Assembly (NCBI GenBank): GCA_020348625.1
Contig: CP070752.1
Coordinates: forward strand, 1,884,083 to 1,900,927
Origin: Deltaproteobacteria bacterium
GTDB lineage: Bacteria; Desulfobacterota; DSM-4660; Desulfatiglandales; B25-G16
Length of the DNA: 16,845 nt
Direction: 5' to 3'
Shown: one piece after another, positions 14,547-16,845 of the stretch
Layout of the letters: each line of letters opens with the position of its first letter
How positions within the stretch are numbered: position 1 is the first letter of the stretch
Translations under genes and position numbers: made by a program
Notes under the pieces: model-generated
What the model was told of the DNA's origin: nothing
Seen by the model: only the letters and a program-made list of their open reading frames with translations
Databases searched by the model: none

Positions 14547-14554
14547 GGGAGGGG
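14547..14554 (+). promoter_or_regulatory. Shine-Dalgarno site fixing the start of the IlvD-like gene
   Basis: GGGAGGGG lies six bases before the ATG at 14561. The upstream in-frame ATG at 14489 has no comparable site and would add 24 residues unlike the family. Confidence 0.7.
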
Positions 14555-14560
14555 TTTGAA

Positions 14561-16255
14561 ATGAAAGATAATGTCAAAATGCGGAGTGCCGGTTCATTGT
14601 GCGGTTTAGAGAATGCCGATATACGCAATGTCTTCAAGGCAATGGGATACTCGGATGATGATCTAGCCACACAGAGGCCGGTAATAGGTATTGCGAACTC
14701 GTGGAATACGCTCATACCGGGACATTTCAACCTTAATCAACTCAGCGAACAGGTGAAGAAGGGCATTCACCGGGCCGGGGGCACGGTATGTGAATTCGGC
14801 GTCATCGGATTATGTGATGCCTTGGCAAAAGACTATTTCAACTATGTATTACCCTCAAGAGAGGTCATATGCGATTCCGTTGAAATCATGGCCGGGGGGA
14901 ATCCCCTGGATGGCATCGTATTATTGGCTTCCTGCGATAAGATCGTACCGGGCATGTTAATGGCTGCTGCGAGGCTCGATATACCGGCCCTCTTAGTGCA
15001 TGGCGGGCCCATGCTGGGGGGTGCTGAATTCGGCGGCCGTAAATCAGATGCGACATCTGCCTCAGAGGCCATGGGAATGTACAAGACCGGCAAGATTTCA
15101 TTAGAGGAGTATAAAACCATTGAAGATCTGTCTTGTCCCACATGCGGTTCTTGCTCCTTCATGGGCACGGCCAATACCATGTGCTGCCTTACGGAAGCAC
15201 TGGGCATGAGCCTTACGGATGGTGCGGCAATACCCGCTGTTTATGCGGATAGACTGAGAATAGCCGAGCAATCCGGAGAGGCTATATGTCATTTGGTCAA
15301 GCAGGGCATTACCGCAAAAGATATCATCACGAATGAGGCACTGGAAAATGCCATTAAAGTTTGCTTAGCCATTGGGGGGTCAACAAACGCCGTTCTTCAT
15401 TTGTGTGCGCTAGCCTATGAAGCGGAAGCGGATATTAACATTATGGATGCCTTTGATGAGTTCAGCAAGAATACGCCCACTATTGCACGAGTCTTTCCGG
15501 CTGCAAAGTATGACATGGAGGATTTCTGGAAAGCCGGCGGCATCCCCCGCGTAATGGATCGGCTTCAATCCATGCTTCACATGGATGTAATGACATGTAC
15601 CGGAAAAACCATGAAGGAAAACATAGAGCGCCACCAATACAGATTTGGCGAGAATAATGAAGTCATTACAACAGTGGATCAACCCTTCGCTACTTCAGGG
15701 GGTTTGGCCGTGCTCAGGGGGAATCTCGCACCGAATACGGGAATCAGCAAGCCTGCTGCAATAGATCCGAGCGTAAGGCAGTTCACGGGTACTGCGGTGG
15801 TATTTGATTCCGAAGAATCGGCGAACCAGGCCATTCTGGATGGAAAAATCAAGGCTGGAGATGTAGTGGTAATCAGGTATGAGGGGCCTAAAGGTGGACC
15901 GGGGATGGTGGAAATGTATAGGGCGTTGAAATACTTATACGGTATGGGTTTGAATACATCAACTGCGGTGGTTACCGATGGCCGGTTCTCAGGCACGAAC
16001 AACGGATGCTTTGTGGGACATATTTCCCCGGAGGCTGCAGAGGGAGGTCCTCTTGCGATTGTTGAAAATGGAGACAAGATCAGCATCGATGTAATAAACA
16101 ATGCCATTCAATTGCATGTATCAGATGGCGAAATAGAAAAACGCCTAAACAAGTGGCAAAAACCAGAACCGAAAGTCAGGAAAGGGTATTTGAATCTCTA
16201 TTCGAGAATGGCCTCATCTGCCGATGAAGGAGCGATTATCAGGCATCGATTCTGA
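14561..16255 (+). CDS. IlvD/Edd-family dehydratase (dihydroxy-acid or sugar-acid dehydratase)
   Basis: A 564-residue Fe-S dehydratase that removes water from a 2,3-dihydroxy acid to give a 2-keto acid. The N-terminus has GIANSWNTLIPGH (43-55), and the second motif is LPSREVICDSVEIM. SCDKIVPGM carries cluster ligand Cys125 and the metal-site lysine Lys127. SCPTCGSCSFMGTANTM (191-207) supplies Cys192/Cys198. The C-terminal domain has TDGRFSGTNNGCFVGHISPE, whose serine is the proposed base. The PGH form of the first motif matches E. coli-type [4Fe-4S] enzymes. The usual IlvD segment DDGIAMGHxGM is instead CDALAKDYFNY, arguing against ordinary branched-chain amino acid synthesis. It lies 94 bases after the UxaA-type gene. 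A gluconate-, xylonate- or arabinonate-like substrate is plausible. Confidence 0.9.
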   Translation: MKDNVKMRSAGSLCGLENADIRNVFKAMGYSDDDLATQRPVIGIANSWNTLIPGHFNLNQLSEQVKKGIHRAGGTVCEFGVIGLCDALAKDYFNYVLPSREVICDSVEIMAGGNPLDGIVLLASCDKIVPGMLMAAARLDIPALLVHGGPMLGGAEFGGRKSDATSASEAMGMYKTGKISLEEYKTIEDLSCPTCGSCSFMGTANTMCCLTEALGMSLTDGAAIPAVYADRLRIAEQSGEAICHLVKQGITAKDIITNEALENAIKVCLAIGGSTNAVLHLCALAYEAEADINIMDAFDEFSKNTPTIARVFPAAKYDMEDFWKAGGIPRVMDRLQSMLHMDVMTCTGKTMKENIERHQYRFGENNEVITTVDQPFATSGGLAVLRGNLAPNTGISKPAAIDPSVRQFTGTAVVFDSEESANQAILDGKIKAGDVVVIRYEGPKGGPGMVEMYRALKYLYGMGLNTSTAVVTDGRFSGTNNGCFVGHISPEAAEGGPLAIVENGDKISIDVINNAIQLHVSDGEIEKRLNKWQKPEPKVRKGYLNLYSRMASSADEGAIIRHRF

Positions 16256-16261
16256 CACCCA

Positions 16262-16275
16262 AAGGAGATCTCCTT
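16262..16275. repeat. 14-bp perfect palindrome after the IlvD-like gene
   Basis: AAGGAGA and TCTCCTT join without a spacer six bases after the stop codon. It has no loop, so it is unlikely to be an RNA hairpin. It may be a protein site or chance. Confidence 0.3.
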
Positions 16276-16293
16276 ACAAGGATGTGAGATGTA

Positions 16294-16328
16294 CCCCAAT
16301 CCCCCTCATCTTTTGAGGGGGATTGGGG
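16294..16328. terminator. Very strong hairpin between convergent genes
   Basis: The 15-base arm ccccaatccccctca (16294-16308) has its exact reverse complement at 16314-16328, around the 5-base loop TCTTT. It stands 39 bases after the IlvD-like stop and 53 bases beyond the minus-strand binding-protein stop, a natural place for a bidirectional terminator. Neither side has a thymine run, so it is not a classical intrinsic terminator. It may instead be a copy of a dispersed palindromic repeat. Confidence 0.6.
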
Positions 16329-16380
16329 GAAGGTCGAACTGGGTCTTGTTAAATGGGCATGAAGGTCAGTTTGCCATTTC

Positions 16381-16845
16381 CTACCGTTGATACCACGACG
16401 GCGACCATTTGAGGTAATATACCTTGGGATAAACGGGAAGCCGTTTGCCGTCCATCCACTGGAGGGCAAGGATCGGGGTAAGGCACAATCCTTTGTCAGT
16501 GAATTTGAGATCGCCCATGGTCGTGCCTTTCGCTACGAAATTACCACTGAACATGACATCCCTTACTTTTGCCGATTCAATGGATCCAGCCTGCTCGACT
16601 GCCTGCTTGAGAACCCAGAGATTAGCATAATAGAGCCCTACGTTGACAGAATCCATACCGAAGGTATCTTTGAACAGTTGTCCAAGTTCCTTGCACCCTG
16701 GATAGGGTAAAGTCTCTGCCCAGAATCCGTCGTGGATAATATAATCAGCATCCTTACCAAGGGCGGTGTAAAACTCGGTAGGCCAGAATCCTTTATATCC
16801 ATGGATGTACTTCAAATTCAACCCCTGCTCTTTTATCTGGCGTAT
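16381..16845 (-). CDS. Branched-chain-amino-acid-type ABC transporter solute-binding protein, 5' end beyond the window
   Basis: The C-terminal 154 residues of a periplasmic binding protein of the LivJ/LivK (Peripla_BP_6) type. The frame is open to the right edge, so the signal peptide and first lobe are missing. Visible family features are GYKGFWPTEFYTALGKDADY, YANLWVLKQAVEQAGSIES, KVRDVMFSGNF and the tail LALQWMDGKRLPVYP. The last is the usual end of these proteins (LVQWQDGKxxxVYP). A TTG inside the frame at 16821 is not a genuine start, because the same frame continues upstream without a stop. In such organisms these proteins often take up aromatic or other organic acids as well as amino acids. 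It converges on the sugar-acid operon and is separated from it by the strong hairpin, so it belongs to another transcription unit. Confidence 0.88.
   Translation of the reverse strand: MRQIKEQGLNLKYIHGYKGFWPTEFYTALGKDADYIIHDGFWAETLPYPGCKELGQLFKDTFGMDSVNVGLYYANLWVLKQAVEQAGSIESAKVRDVMFSGNFVAKGTTMGDLKFTDKGLCLTPILALQWMDGKRLPVYPKVYYLKWSPSWYQR

Noticed and set aside
16445..16710. Plus-strand open frames opposite the binding-protein gene.
   Set aside because: The minus strand carries a clear solute-binding-protein C-terminus, so the plus frames are its shadows.

Overview
The window reads as chromosomal DNA of a strictly anaerobic, metabolically versatile bacterium. A syntrophic or sulfate-reducing Desulfobacterota-like organism is my best guess. 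It rests only on gene content (CoA-dependent beta-oxidation genes, a NADH-dehydrogenase-like flavin/Fe-S module, a molybdenum hydroxylase with an extra cluster, a branched-chain-type binding protein), not on any marker gene. No rRNA, tRNA, CRISPR array or intact mobile element is visible.

Region 1 (1-2587, minus strand) is a fatty/aromatic acyl-CoA oxidation operon, transcribed right to left: acyl-CoA dehydrogenase, 3-hydroxyacyl-CoA dehydrogenase, then an enoyl-CoA hydratase that runs off the left edge. Region 2 (about 3069-3480, plus strand) holds the decayed remains of a second hydroxyacyl-CoA dehydrogenase/enoyl-CoA hydratase pair, with frameshifts, stops and a lost start codon. It is followed by an intact, different crotonase-family gene (3563-4387).

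Region 3 (4799-11428, plus) is the most distinctive part, a tightly packed operon of six genes. It begins with a NuoG-N-terminus/NuoE fusion and a NuoF-like NADH-binding flavoprotein. The three subunits of a xanthine-dehydrogenase-family molybdenum hydroxylase follow: a [2Fe-2S] subunit with an added N-terminal C2H2 zinc-finger-like motif, the molybdopterin subunit, and an FAD subunit with a cysteine-rich insertion like that of 4-hydroxybenzoyl-CoA reductase. A MoaD/ThiS-like sulfur carrier ends the set. The gene order suggests one NAD(H)-linked molybdenum hydroxylase complex with a long Fe-S wire. Its substrate and direction cannot be read from the sequence.

Region 4 (11533-16255, plus) is a hydroxy-acid/sugar-acid module: a LarA-family nickel-dependent racemase/epimerase, a two-gene UxaA-type dehydratase (SAF subunit plus large subunit) and an IlvD/Edd-family dehydratase. 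A perfect 16-bp palindrome upstream of the UxaA genes looks like a regulator operator. An exceptionally strong hairpin separates this module from a converging gene for an ABC-transporter solute-binding protein, truncated by the right edge.

Taken together, the right-hand modules could oxidise an aldehyde or hydroxylate/dehydroxylate a ring compound while passing electrons to or from NAD(H), and could interconvert and dehydrate 2-hydroxy or sugar acids. That they serve one pathway is an inference from proximity only.
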